From contig JASJBQ010000104.1 of assembly GCA_030066455.1 (NCBI GenBank), positions 1 through 15,827 of the forward strand: a stretch of DNA of 15,827 bases. Reading direction: 5' to 3'. The notes beneath the pieces were generated by a model. That model was given only the letters and a program-made list of their open reading frames with translations. It was not told where the DNA came from and searched no databases. Within the stretch, counting starts at the first letter, position 1, and each line of letters opens with the position of its first letter. Made by a program: the position numbers and the translations under genes. This document shows, piece by piece, positions 1-7,227 of this stretch. Origin of the DNA: Desulfobacterales bacterium. Its GTDB lineage: Bacteria > Desulfobacterota > Desulfobacteria > Desulfobacterales > UBA5852.

Positions 1-93
1 CCGGCGCAACTGCCCCCGAGGCGCCCGGACCGGGTCGGGAACCGCAAGCTTCAAATCCAACCGGTAGACGTCGGCCCGGAAAGGCCGCCATGA
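1..93 (+). CDS. possible 3' end of an upstream gene
   Basis: The plus-strand frame beginning at base 1 is open to a TGA at 91-93, which overlaps the ATG of the next gene as ATGA. That is the usual arrangement of translationally coupled genes, so this may be the last 30 codons of an upstream gene. The peptide is Pro/Arg-rich and not recognisable. The other two plus frames are also open over much of this stretch, and the frame of the downstream gene itself is open to the window edge, so the assignment is weak. The alternative is plain leader sequence. Confidence 0.3.
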   Translation, partial: PAQLPPRRPDRVGNRKLQIQPVDVGPERPP

Positions 94-1298
94 TTCACAG
101 CGATACCATCCGCAGGCTACGCAGGTTGCTGGCCGGCGCTACAGCCATCGTGATGCTCCTGACGTCCGTCTGGGGTGCGGTGGCGGCCCAGACCGAATCG
201 GAACCTGCATACCGCATGGACGAGACGGAACTCCAGTCCAGCATCATGAGCTTTGCCGATCGTCTGGCGTCCATTTTGATGACCGCCTTCGCCCGCTACG
301 ACAAGAGCGGCCCCATCGTCAGAGACCGTAACGAGGTTCAGTCGATCGTCGTCTACGCCTTGTGGAACGCCTACATCATCGCCAGCGAGTCCGATCCGGG
401 CATCGCCCTGCTGGACATGATCAGCATGGTCACGCTGGGCCGCATCATTTTCGAGGACCAGGGAATAAAGACCTTCGGTCCCAATGTCGAGCCGCTCGTG
501 AAAGGCTTTCGCAAGGCCGAGAAAGATATCCTCGGCGTCGCCATTCTGACGCTTGATCAGGAACAGCTCGACGACTTGATGGTGCTCATCAATCGCTGGC
601 GCAAAGCCAACCCCAATGTGACCTATTTCCCCTTTATCCGTTTCAGTAATTTTGCGGCCGAACGCCGGGAATCGAAACTGGCACGCAGCGAAGCCCCGGA
701 CGGGCTGATCGACTCGGTCGAGGCCGTGACACAACAGGCCGAAGAAATGCGCCTGCTGGCGGAGCGCGGGCTTTACCTGGGCACCCGCATGCCCCAGTTG
801 GCCAGCCTTTTTGCCGAGCTCTGGTCGGCCAGGCTGGCCAATGAGATTACGACCGAACGCCAGAACGCGATCATGCAGCTCATCGACGTTTTCAAGGCCG
901 AACGACAGGCGGCGATCGATGACTTCATGGCAGGCGTCGCGGTCGAGCGCCGCAACACGATCGCACAGCTGAAAAAAGCGCTCCAGGCCGAACGGCAGGC
1001 GGCCATCACGGATTTCATGGCCGACATCACGGTCGAACGCCAGAAGGCGGTGGAGCAGATGGGGAATGTTTTGAAGTCCGAGCGGCAGGCAACCGTCGAT
1101 GACTTCATGGCCCGCCAAATATTGATCACCCAGGATGCCCTGGTCCAGTTGAACCAGACGGGCGAGGCGCTGGTCGATCGCGCCCTCACCCGGGTGACCA
1201 TCCTGGTGGCCCTCTTCCTGGTGGGGCTCACGCTGGCCAACATTCTGGTGGGCGTCATTCTCCTCCGCAAAGCCCGGGACCGCCGGCCGCCGGCCTGA
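90..1298 (+). CDS. membrane-anchored coiled-coil protein with 15-residue ERQ repeats
   Basis: Unrecognised 402-residue protein. Residues 12-34 are hydrophobic after an Arg-rich start and end in VAAQ, so this is a signal peptide or N-terminal anchor. Residues 366-392 form a second strong membrane segment followed by a basic tail (RKARDRR). The middle part should therefore be periplasmic if the N-terminus is cleaved. Residues 256-345 are a helical repeat: ERQ or ERR begins at 256, 271, 286, 301, 316 and 331, an exact 15-residue period. Every second copy reads ERQAxxxDFMA, giving a 30-residue super-repeat present three times. Such regularity indicates a long rod-like coiled coil. Residues 45-240 are mostly helical and give no family signal. 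The start is supported by GGAAAGG at 78-84, shortly before the ATG. The gene stands 123 bases before the GAF-PP2C gene in the same direction; a functional link is unproven. Confidence 0.85.
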   Translation: MIHSDTIRRLRRLLAGATAIVMLLTSVWGAVAAQTESEPAYRMDETELQSSIMSFADRLASILMTAFARYDKSGPIVRDRNEVQSIVVYALWNAYIIASESDPGIALLDMISMVTLGRIIFEDQGIKTFGPNVEPLVKGFRKAEKDILGVAILTLDQEQLDDLMVLINRWRKANPNVTYFPFIRFSNFAAERRESKLARSEAPDGLIDSVEAVTQQAEEMRLLAERGLYLGTRMPQLASLFAELWSARLANEITTERQNAIMQLIDVFKAERQAAIDDFMAGVAVERRNTIAQLKKALQAERQAAITDFMADITVERQKAVEQMGNVLKSERQATVDDFMARQILITQDALVQLNQTGEALVDRALTRVTILVALFLVGLTLANILVGVILLRKARDRRPPA

Positions 1299-1323
1299 CG
1301 GTGCCACCCACGCAAAAGTCCAC

Positions 1324-1353
1324 TTTACTTTTAGCCGTCAATTCCCCTATATC
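1324..1353 (+). promoter_or_regulatory. possible sigma70-type promoter before the GAF-PP2C gene
   Basis: TTTACT at 1324-1329 and TATATC at 1348-1353 are separated by 18 bases, in an AT-richer patch of the 123-base gap between the coiled-coil gene and the phosphatase gene. The match is moderate and judged by eye. If real, it would let the phosphatase/aldolase pair be transcribed apart from the first gene. Confidence 0.35.
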
Positions 1354-1421
1354 GTTATGAAGACAGAGGCGTTGCGGGCCCACCCGCAGCCACGAGCCCA
1401 CCTCCGGCGGCATGGCGGCGT

Positions 1422-2840
1422 ATGGATCTTGACCGACTGATCGAAGAGTTCACCAAGCTCAAAAGCGAGAAGCTGGCCCTCGAAACCCAGGGCAAACTGC
1501 TTGAGACCTTCATCCGCCTGGTGCGCTCCTCGTCCCACGAAAGCCGGATCAAAGCCACGTTGAAGAAAACGGTGGATCTGACCGTCGAGCTGACCGGAGC
1601 GGACGACGGCAGCCTCTTTCTGCTCGACAACGCCGGCTGGGTCACAGACTGCATCCTGATGCGCGAATCGTCCTCGGCAGCCGAGCGCCGGCGGCTGATC
1701 GGCAAGGTGCTCGACAGGGGGCTGGCGGGCTGGGTGATCAAGCACCGCCGGGTCGGCCTGATCACGGACACCGCGCAGGATCAGCGCTGGTACCAGCTGG
1801 AAGACCAGCCCTACGAAGCCCGCTCCGCCCTGGCCGCCCCGATTCTCAAGGGGCGGGAACTTTTCGGCATCCTCTCGCTGGTCCATTCGGAACCTGGTCG
1901 CTTTACAGAAAAAACCGCCTCGCTGATCCAGGCCACGGTGGACCATATCGCCATCGTTCTCGAAAATGCCCAGTTTTACTCCCGTCTTGAAAATGCCTAC
2001 CAGTCCCTGGCCCAGGCCAAGGAGCAGATCGAAGCCTATTCCGGGGCGCTGGCCGCCGAACTGAACAAGGGCCGCCGCATGCAGCGCAATTTCCTGCCGC
2101 GACGCCTGCCGACCATCGGCGGCTGGACCCTCGATGCCCGGTTTCATCCCGCCCGCCAGGTGTCCGGTGATTTCTACGACGTGTTTCCCCTGTCCGGCCG
2201 GCAGCTCGGACTGGTGATTGCCGACGTCTGCGACAAGGGCGTCAGCGCGGCCCTGTTCATGGGGCTCATCCGCAGCCTGATCCGTATCTTCACGGAAGAC
2301 CCCGATGCCGGTGCCGGAGACCCGGCGACGAACCCCGCCGCGCCCACGGAAAGGGAGCCGCTGCAGGCCATCGGCCTGATCAATCGCTACCTGGAGACCC
2401 ATCACGGGCACGAAGGCATCTTCGCCACCTTGTTCTTCGGCATGCTCTCGCCGGAAACGGGTCGGCTGCGTTACGTCAACGCCGGTCACGAATCCCCGCT
2501 GCTGGTCAAGTCGGCGGGCGATATCCAGGCCCTCGCGCCGACCGCGCCGGCCGTGGGTATGATGCCTCAGGCCCGGTTCGCGACCGCCGAAATCCAGATA
2601 CAGCCCGGCGACACCCTCATCGCCTACACCGACGGGGTCACCGAAGCCGGAGATACGCCCGCGTCGTTCTTCGGCACGGCCGGTGTCCACCGCGCCGTCG
2701 CCGCGGCTTGCCGCCAAAACGATGACTGCCTGGGCACGCTCGAACAGGCCGTGTTTGAACACCTGGACGGGGCCGACCTGACCGACGATATCGCCATGAT
2801 CGCGGTCACCCGCGAAAAGATCCAACCCTATCCGCCTTAA
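1422..2840 (+). CDS. GAF-domain PP2C (SpoIIE/RsbU-type) serine/threonine phosphatase
   Basis: A 472-residue cytoplasmic regulator without membrane segments. Residues 1-30 are a short helix. Residues 35-180 form a GAF sensor domain, with the typical GLAGWVIKHRR stretch near residue 100 and SALAAPILKGRELFGILSLV near 130. A helical linker (about 185-220) leads to a PP2C/SpoIIE catalytic domain (about 225-468). Metal-binding and core motifs are all present: SGDFYD, IADVCDKG, NAGHESP, YTDGVTEA and DDIAMI. The family dephosphorylates Ser/Thr-phosphorylated proteins, classically STAS-domain anti-anti-sigma factors in partner switching, and the GAF domain would gate activity by a small ligand. No STAS or RsbW-like gene is in the window, so the target is unknown. 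The phosphatase domain has a Pro/Ala-rich insertion after residue 290. The RBS is weak. The aldolase gene follows after 13 bases, so the two are probably cotranscribed. Confidence 0.92.
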   Translation: MDLDRLIEEFTKLKSEKLALETQGKLLETFIRLVRSSSHESRIKATLKKTVDLTVELTGADDGSLFLLDNAGWVTDCILMRESSSAAERRRLIGKVLDRGLAGWVIKHRRVGLITDTAQDQRWYQLEDQPYEARSALAAPILKGRELFGILSLVHSEPGRFTEKTASLIQATVDHIAIVLENAQFYSRLENAYQSLAQAKEQIEAYSGALAAELNKGRRMQRNFLPRRLPTIGGWTLDARFHPARQVSGDFYDVFPLSGRQLGLVIADVCDKGVSAALFMGLIRSLIRIFTEDPDAGAGDPATNPAAPTEREPLQAIGLINRYLETHHGHEGIFATLFFGMLSPETGRLRYVNAGHESPLLVKSAGDIQALAPTAPAVGMMPQARFATAEIQIQPGDTLIAYTDGVTEAGDTPASFFGTAGVHRAVAAACRQNDDCLGTLEQAVFEHLDGADLTDDIAMIAVTREKIQPYPP

Positions 2841-2853
2841 GGAGACGGCTGTC

Positions 2854-3768
2854 ATGACGCCACGACGCTCAACGCTCTCCGTCCCCGGCCATGTGACCAA
2901 GATGCACGCCAAGGCCCTGAATAGCGCGGCCGACATCGTGATGCTCGATCTCGAGGACAGCGTGCCCCCCGACGCCAAGGAGAAAGCCCGCCGCCAGGTG
3001 ATTGAAACGCTGCAATCGCGCGAAGCCCGGCAGCGGCCGCTGGCCGTGCGCATCAACGCCCTCGATACGCCCTACGGCTACCGCGATCTTCTCGAGGTCG
3101 CCGAGGCCGCCGGTCCACGGATCGATACGGTCGTGGTGCCCAAAGTCAACTGCGCCGGCGACATCCATTTCGTCGATCGCCTCCTGAACGGCATCGCCTG
3201 GCATCATCGCCAAGACCATGCGGTCGGGATCGAGGCCTCCATCGAAACGGCTGAGGGCCTGAACGACGTGCAGGCGATTGCTGCATCCAGCACCCGGCTT
3301 AAAACCCTGGTGTTCGGCATTGCGGATTACGCCGCTTCCGTGGGCGCACGGCTGGTGTCCCTGTCGGGGCATGGTGAAAAAGAAGAGGCCATTTACCCCG
3401 GCCATCGCTGGCACCATGCACTGAGCCGCATCGTCATGGCCGCCAAGGCCAACGGCCTCATGGCCATCGACGCCCCCTATGGCAATTTCAAGGATACGGC
3501 CGGACTGGAGTATGCGGCCGGATTGGCCGGGGCGATTGGATGCGACGGCAAATGGGCGATCCATCCCCTGCAGATCGAGACGATCAACACCGTCTTCACC
3601 CCCTCCGCCGAGGATATCGACCGCGCCCGCCGGATCATCGATGCCGACGAGGCCGCCCGCACCGGTGGCCGCGGCGCCGTGGCCGTAGACGGCCGCATGG
3701 TGGACCAGGCCACCGTGCGTCTGGCGCGCCGGTTATGGGCCCAGGCCCAACATCTGGGCCTGCTTTGA
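2854..3768 (+). CDS. HpcH/HpaI-family CoA-ester lyase (CitE / malyl-CoA lyase-like)
   Basis: A 304-residue TIM-barrel enzyme of the CitE/malyl-CoA lyase group. Visible family motifs are RRSTLSVPG at the N-terminus (CoA-ester binding Arg), VMLDLEDSVPPDAKEKAR at residues 29-46, a VRIN strand near 65, VVVPKV near 93, GIEASIETAEGL near 125 (metal-ligand Glu), FGIADYAAS near 150 (metal-ligand Asp), AIDAPYGNFKD near 205 and GKWAIHPLQIETIN near 230. These enzymes cleave or form (3S)-malyl-CoA, beta-methylmalyl-CoA or citramalyl-CoA, using Mg2+. The full set of motifs, including GKWAIHP and the C-terminal GRGAVAVDGRMVD lid region, is closer to malyl-CoA lyase than to the citrate lyase beta subunit, and no citD, citF or citC gene is adjacent. 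The substrate is inference. AAGGAG at 2838-2843 overlaps the stop of the phosphatase gene and serves as RBS, so the pair is likely cotranscribed. Confidence 0.88.
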   Translation: MTPRRSTLSVPGHVTKMHAKALNSAADIVMLDLEDSVPPDAKEKARRQVIETLQSREARQRPLAVRINALDTPYGYRDLLEVAEAAGPRIDTVVVPKVNCAGDIHFVDRLLNGIAWHHRQDHAVGIEASIETAEGLNDVQAIAASSTRLKTLVFGIADYAASVGARLVSLSGHGEKEEAIYPGHRWHHALSRIVMAAKANGLMAIDAPYGNFKDTAGLEYAAGLAGAIGCDGKWAIHPLQIETINTVFTPSAEDIDRARRIIDADEAARTGGRGAVAVDGRMVDQATVRLARRLWAQAQHLGLL

Positions 3769-3849
3769 GATGGCTCCCGGAACGGCCCGTCAGACTTTCC
3801 AACGCCGGTTGAAGGCCGACAGGACAGCCAGCCGATCCATCCGTAGTTA

Positions 3850-3878
3850 TTGACAATAATTCCCTTTTTCGATAACCG
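3850..3878 (+). promoter_or_regulatory. possible promoter upstream of the multiheme cytochrome gene
   Basis: A consensus -35 box TTGACA lies at 3850-3855 in an AT-rich island. The matching -10 is poor: GATAAC at 3871-3876 (15-base spacer) or TAACCG at 3873-3878 (17-base spacer). A good -35 with a weak -10 suits an activator-dependent promoter, but this is only a reading by eye. Confidence 0.35.
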
Positions 3879-3893
3879 GTATTCACGCAACAG

Positions 3894-3915
3894 AATACGC
3901 TCAGGATACGCTCAG
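3894..3915 (+). repeat. 11-bp tandem repeat upstream of the cytochrome gene
   Basis: Two adjacent 11-base units, AATACGCTCAG and GATACGCTCAG, differ only at their first base. They lie just downstream of the putative promoter and about 140 bases before the cytochrome start. A period of 11 bases places both copies on about the same face of the helix, as for a regulator binding side by side; chance duplication is the alternative. Confidence 0.55.
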
Positions 3916-4054
3916 ATTGGCTATGTTGGTTTCATGCTTTGAACCGGCGGCCTTGTGTCTTCCTGCTCGCAACTTTCCCCGCCCCATCTCGGTCTTCACC
4001 GGGCGCCTCACCGTCTTTAGCAGGAATAGGCCTTCCCCAGAGAAAGGAGGAGGT

Positions 4055-6574
4055 ATGTTTCGCTACCGGCAATGGCTCCGCGTTTCCCTGCCCGCTGTTT
4101 TAATTGCCGCCAGCTGTTTTGTCGGCATCCAGCCCGTGGGAGGGGCTGCCATCCCGCCGGATATGGATCCGGCCAAATACCCGGCCCCCAACGTCGGATG
4201 TCTGGCGCCGGGCAAATGCCACCAGGGCATCGAGCCGATCCGGGGGCACGACTCCGGGATGGCCCAACAAATCTACGCCAAGGGCAAGGAACTGGGCGAT
4301 CCCAACGGCTGCGTCATCTGCCACGGCGGCAACCCGGCCGAGGAAAAGGATGCCGTCAAGGCCCACACCGGAGCGCCGGCCGGCGGCATGCTGGACACCT
4401 TTGTGGTCCATTCCGGATCGGTCTGGGTCAATGCGAAGATCTGCGGCCAGTGCCACGAACCCCACGTCTATGCCCAGCACCGCTCCATCATGCAGACCGA
4501 GGCCGGCAAGATCCAGGGCGCCCTCTGGGGCTGGGGACCGGCCAGCACCGGCTACGAAAAGAAATACGGCAATTATGACGTGGACGACCCCGACGGGCCG
4601 GACCCGGTCTTCGGGACCGAGCAGTACAAGTCCTACACCAAGGCCCTCATGGAGGCTTATCCCGGCAACTTTCCCAAGCAACTCAGCCAGGTCCCCAAGA
4701 CCAACCTGGACACCCTCAAGGAAAAACCCTGGGAAGCCATCTACACCTACGTGCGCACCGACTGCCAGCGCTGCCACGTGGGGGTCAAGGGGCGTGACAA
4801 GCGCGGCGACTTTCGCGGCATGGGCTGTTCGTCCTGTCACATCCCCTACAACAACGCCGGCCTCTACGAGGGGATGGACAAGACCGTCAAACGCGACGAG
4901 AAGGGCCATGCCATGGTCCACTCCATCCAGTCCTCGCGCAAAACCAAAGTGGTCGTCAACGGTCGGGTCTACTCCGGCATCCCGCATGAGACCTGTGTTT
5001 CCTGCCACAACCGGGGCAAGCGCATCGGTGTCTCCTTCCAGGGACTGATGGAATTTCCTTACGGCAGTCCCTTCAGCGACCAGGGCAAGAAGCAGCCCAA
5101 GCTGCACACGAAATTCTACCAGTTCATCAAGGACGACGTACACCACCGCCTGGAGTCCCGCGAAGGCAACCCCGAGGGGGGCCTGCTCTGCCAGGACTGC
5201 CACAGCACGACCTCCATGCACGGCAACGGCAACATCACCGGGACCCTCCTGGCCAACGTCGAGGTGGAATGCTCGGATTGTCACGGCACGGCCAGCGAAT
5301 ATCCCTGGGAGCTGCCATTGGGCTGGGGCGACGAATTCGGCCAGAAGCTCGATGCCGGCCAAGCCCGCGGTCTGGCCGAAGAACCGCTGGCCTCGCAGAA
5401 GCGGTTCGGCGTGGTCTATCCGGCCCAGGAGGGCTACCTGCTGACCGCCCGCGGCAATCCCATGGGCAATGTCGTGCGCCAGGGCGACAAGGTGCTGGTC
5501 CACTCGGCCACCGGGCTGGACTTCGAAGTGCCGACCCTGAAATCCCTGGCCCTGGCCAACAAATGGCAGGACCCGGACAGGGCCATAGCGGCCAAGCTGC
5601 GGGCCAAAAAGCACATGGAAACCATCGAGTGCTACGGCTGCCATTCGGCCTGGGCACCCCAGTGCTACGGCTGTCACGTGAAGGTGGACTTTTCCGGCGA
5701 CAAGAAAGCCACGGACTGGGTGGCGGCCGGTAACACCCACTTCCCCAACGGCCACACCGCCGAGTCCATGCGCAACGTGCCGCCCCCCACGGCCCCGGGG
5801 GTGGCCTACGGCAAGACCAGCGAAAACCGCTCCTATCTTCGCTGGGAGGACCCGGTCCTGGGGATCAACGGCGAGGGTCGCGTGAGCCCCATCATCCCCG
5901 GCTGCCAGCAGATCACCTCGGTGGTGGCGCCGGATGGCACCCTGCTGGTTCACAACAAAATCTGGCGCACCCCCGCGGGGCTGGAAAACAGCGGCGAAGA
6001 AGGCCAGCGCAGCATCGACATGGCGCCGGCCGCGCCCCACACCACCGACCGCAAGGCCCGGGAATGCACCTCCTGTCATGCCTCGGCCAAGGCGTTGGGC
6101 TATGGCACCCATGACGGCCGCTACCTTCAAGGCTACAACCAGGGGGTCTATGTCGATATCATGGACAACCAGGGGAAGTTGCTGACCAAGACGGCCCAGT
6201 ACCAGATCAGCCCGGTGCCGGAACTCTCCATGGACCTCGACAACGTCATCGATCGCGAAGACCTGCAGCTTCAGACCGTGGGCCATCACTGGCCGCTGGA
6301 CGGCCCCCTGCCGGCCGAGGTGCGCGCCAACATGGAGCGCACCGGGGTCTGTCTGTCATGCCACCAAGTGATCCCGGACGGTGCCTTTGTCTACCAGATC
6401 ATCTCCAAGGTGGGTGAAACCCTGGGCATGGTGCCCGAGAACGACGCCGAACACCGACGCTTGATCGGACGGGCCATGTTCGTGGCGGCCAATGTCGAAA
6501 TCTTCGGCATTCCGATCGCCATCCTGGTCATCATCGTGTTCGTCGTACTGCTGCGTCGCAAAAAGGCAAGTTAA
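4055..6574 (+). CDS. exported, membrane-anchored multiheme cytochrome c (11 CXXCH + 1 CX5CH)
   Basis: An 839-residue c-type cytochrome, not assignable to a named family by eye. The start is at 4055 because AAAGGAGGAGG lies just before it; an in-frame ATG at 3917 would add 46 residues in front of a good signal peptide (residues 1-31, basic start, hydrophobic core, VGGAA). Canonical CXXCH sites begin at residues 86, 130, 237, 258, 314, 379, 406, 526, 537, 671 and 766. A further site at residues 49-56 reads CLAPGKCH, with five residues between the cysteines. Counting it, up to 12 hemes could be bound. Residues 411-525 and 542-670 have no heme site and may form separate folds. Residues 808-832 are a membrane helix followed by RRKKAS, so the heme part faces the periplasm, tethered at its C-terminus. 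A role in periplasmic electron transfer, perhaps to or from the membrane, is inferred. The gene appears to be monocistronic, with its own terminator. Confidence 0.93.
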   Translation: MFRYRQWLRVSLPAVLIAASCFVGIQPVGGAAIPPDMDPAKYPAPNVGCLAPGKCHQGIEPIRGHDSGMAQQIYAKGKELGDPNGCVICHGGNPAEEKDAVKAHTGAPAGGMLDTFVVHSGSVWVNAKICGQCHEPHVYAQHRSIMQTEAGKIQGALWGWGPASTGYEKKYGNYDVDDPDGPDPVFGTEQYKSYTKALMEAYPGNFPKQLSQVPKTNLDTLKEKPWEAIYTYVRTDCQRCHVGVKGRDKRGDFRGMGCSSCHIPYNNAGLYEGMDKTVKRDEKGHAMVHSIQSSRKTKVVVNGRVYSGIPHETCVSCHNRGKRIGVSFQGLMEFPYGSPFSDQGKKQPKLHTKFYQFIKDDVHHRLESREGNPEGGLLCQDCHSTTSMHGNGNITGTLLANVEVECSDCHGTASEYPWELPLGWGDEFGQKLDAGQARGLAEEPLASQKRFGVVYPAQEGYLLTARGNPMGNVVRQGDKVLVHSATGLDFEVPTLKSLALANKWQDPDRAIAAKLRAKKHMETIECYGCHSAWAPQCYGCHVKVDFSGDKKATDWVAAGNTHFPNGHTAESMRNVPPPTAPGVAYGKTSENRSYLRWEDPVLGINGEGRVSPIIPGCQQITSVVAPDGTLLVHNKIWRTPAGLENSGEEGQRSIDMAPAAPHTTDRKARECTSCHASAKALGYGTHDGRYLQGYNQGVYVDIMDNQGKLLTKTAQYQISPVPELSMDLDNVIDREDLQLQTVGHHWPLDGPLPAEVRANMERTGVCLSCHQVIPDGAFVYQIISKVGETLGMVPENDAEHRRLIGRAMFVAANVEIFGIPIAILVIIVFVVLLRRKKAS

Positions 6575-6597
6575 GACACCCCCCATGATGTCCGCCT

Positions 6598-6633
6598 AAA
6601 AAGGCTGCACCGGCAAGCGGTGCAGCCTTTTTT
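6598..6633 (+). terminator. rho-independent terminator after the cytochrome gene
   Basis: A perfect 15-bp inverted repeat (6598-6612 and 6618-6632) with a five-base loop, GCAAG. The GC core is GGCTGCACCG/CGGTGCAGCC, flanked by an A run on the left and six T residues at 6628-6633 on the right. It begins 23 bases after the cytochrome stop codon. The A/T flanks would let it work on both strands. Confidence 0.93.
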
Positions 6634-6920
6634 GCATTGGCCCGGGCTGCGCTGGCGTCCGCGCATCGACCGTTGCATTGCCCGGCGACTGAGTGAAGCT
6701 CCTCCCGCCTGGCGGAAGTCCTCAGGGAGCCCCCCGGAGGAGGGCTTATCAATCGGTTGGGCTTTCGTTTTTATCCCTTTGTAGGCATCGACACGTCGGG
6801 CGGGATAAGCGCGCGGACCTTGTCTGAGCGCAGCGAGTTTCCGTGCGCGCCGCCTATGGCAACCGCTCGTCGAAGCAAGCATCATGCTGTCGGGCAAGGC
6901 ACAACTTCAAGTGTTGGGTT

Positions 6921-6988
6921 TCAGGTGTCAGGGCTGCTGACCAACGACCCAGCTTGTTTCCTGACACCTGACACCCGACACCTGACAA
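6921..6988 (+). repeat. CTGACAC heptamer tandem repeat with inverted partner
   Basis: Four heptamers in a row occupy 6961-6988: CTGACAC, CTGACAC, CCGACAC and CTGACAA. A 12-base arm TCAGGTGTCAGG at 6921-6932 is the exact reverse complement of CCTGACACCTGA at 6960-6971, separated by 27 bases, so the unit can fold into a hairpin. Repeats of this kind (TGTCAGG / CCTGACA arrays) occur between genes in several Desulfobacterota genomes as I recall them; the function is unknown. Confidence 0.75.
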
Positions 6989-7046
6989 CCGCTTGAGCAC
7001 CCGAACGAACTTGCGCCTCACCGCGATGCTTATCAACAGGCGAGAA

Positions 7047-7079
7047 GTCCCGCAACGCGGGACAACGCCGCATGGCGGC
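7047..7079. repeat. two adjacent short perfect hairpins
   Basis: GTCCCGC (7047-7053) and GCGGGAC (7057-7063) pair across a three-base loop, AAC. Four bases later GCCGC (7067-7071) and GCGGC (7075-7079) pair across ATG. Neither is followed by a T run, so they are not obvious terminators. They may belong to the same repeat cluster as the neighbouring elements. Confidence 0.5.
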
Positions 7080-7113
7080 ATGAGGCGCCGCGCAGGATAT
7101 GCGGGACACGGGC

Positions 7114-7170
7114 GTCTTCTTTGGGTTCGTCTTCTTCCGCGTGGAAGAAAATGAACAAACCAAGAAAAAC
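7114..7170. repeat. imperfect long inverted repeat
   Basis: The left arm 7114-7138 and right arm 7143-7170 are imperfect reverse complements around a four-base loop, GCGT. The best-paired part is TTCTTCC against GGAAGAA next to the loop; the outer TTGGGTT/AACCAA part pairs with a bulge. Read on the plus strand from the ATG at 7099 the sequence also encodes a 29-codon peptide (begins MRDTGVFFGFVFF), possibly a repeat-borne fragment. It could be a small non-autonomous repeat element. Confidence 0.4.
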
Positions 7171-7227
7171 CCCACAGCGGATCGGTAGAACTATTTCAGG
7201 TCCTCCTCCAGAGGTGGAGGGTTTAGA

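Noticed and set aside
117..1307. Minus-strand open frame opposite the coiled-coil gene
   Set aside because: The His/Gly/Asp-rich translation mirrors the plus-strand repeats and has no domain; the plus strand has signal peptide, repeat period and RBS.
1347..3056. Long minus-strand open frame of 569 codons opposite the phosphatase and aldolase genes
   Set aside because: It spans two clear plus-strand genes and their gap, and its translation is Gly/Arg/Gln-rich without motifs.
3917..4054. Upstream in-frame ATG adding 46 residues to the cytochrome
   Set aside because: No RBS at 3917, whereas a very strong one precedes 4055, where a normal signal peptide begins.
4100..6289. Long minus-strand open frame of 729 codons opposite the cytochrome gene
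   Set aside because: The plus strand carries eleven CXXCH sites and a signal peptide; the antisense frame is a by-product of GC-rich third positions and encodes no recognisable domain.
6921..6988. CRISPR array
   Set aside because: Seven-base units directly abut with no spacers and no cas genes nearby.
6757..6996. Plus-strand frame of 79 codons across the CTGACAC repeat
   Set aside because: It is made largely of repeat sequence (VSG...TPDTRHL), with no RBS and no domain.
7202..7220. Hairpin CCTCCTCC/GGTGGAGG as a terminator
   Set aside because: The stem has a mismatch and no proper T run follows on either strand.
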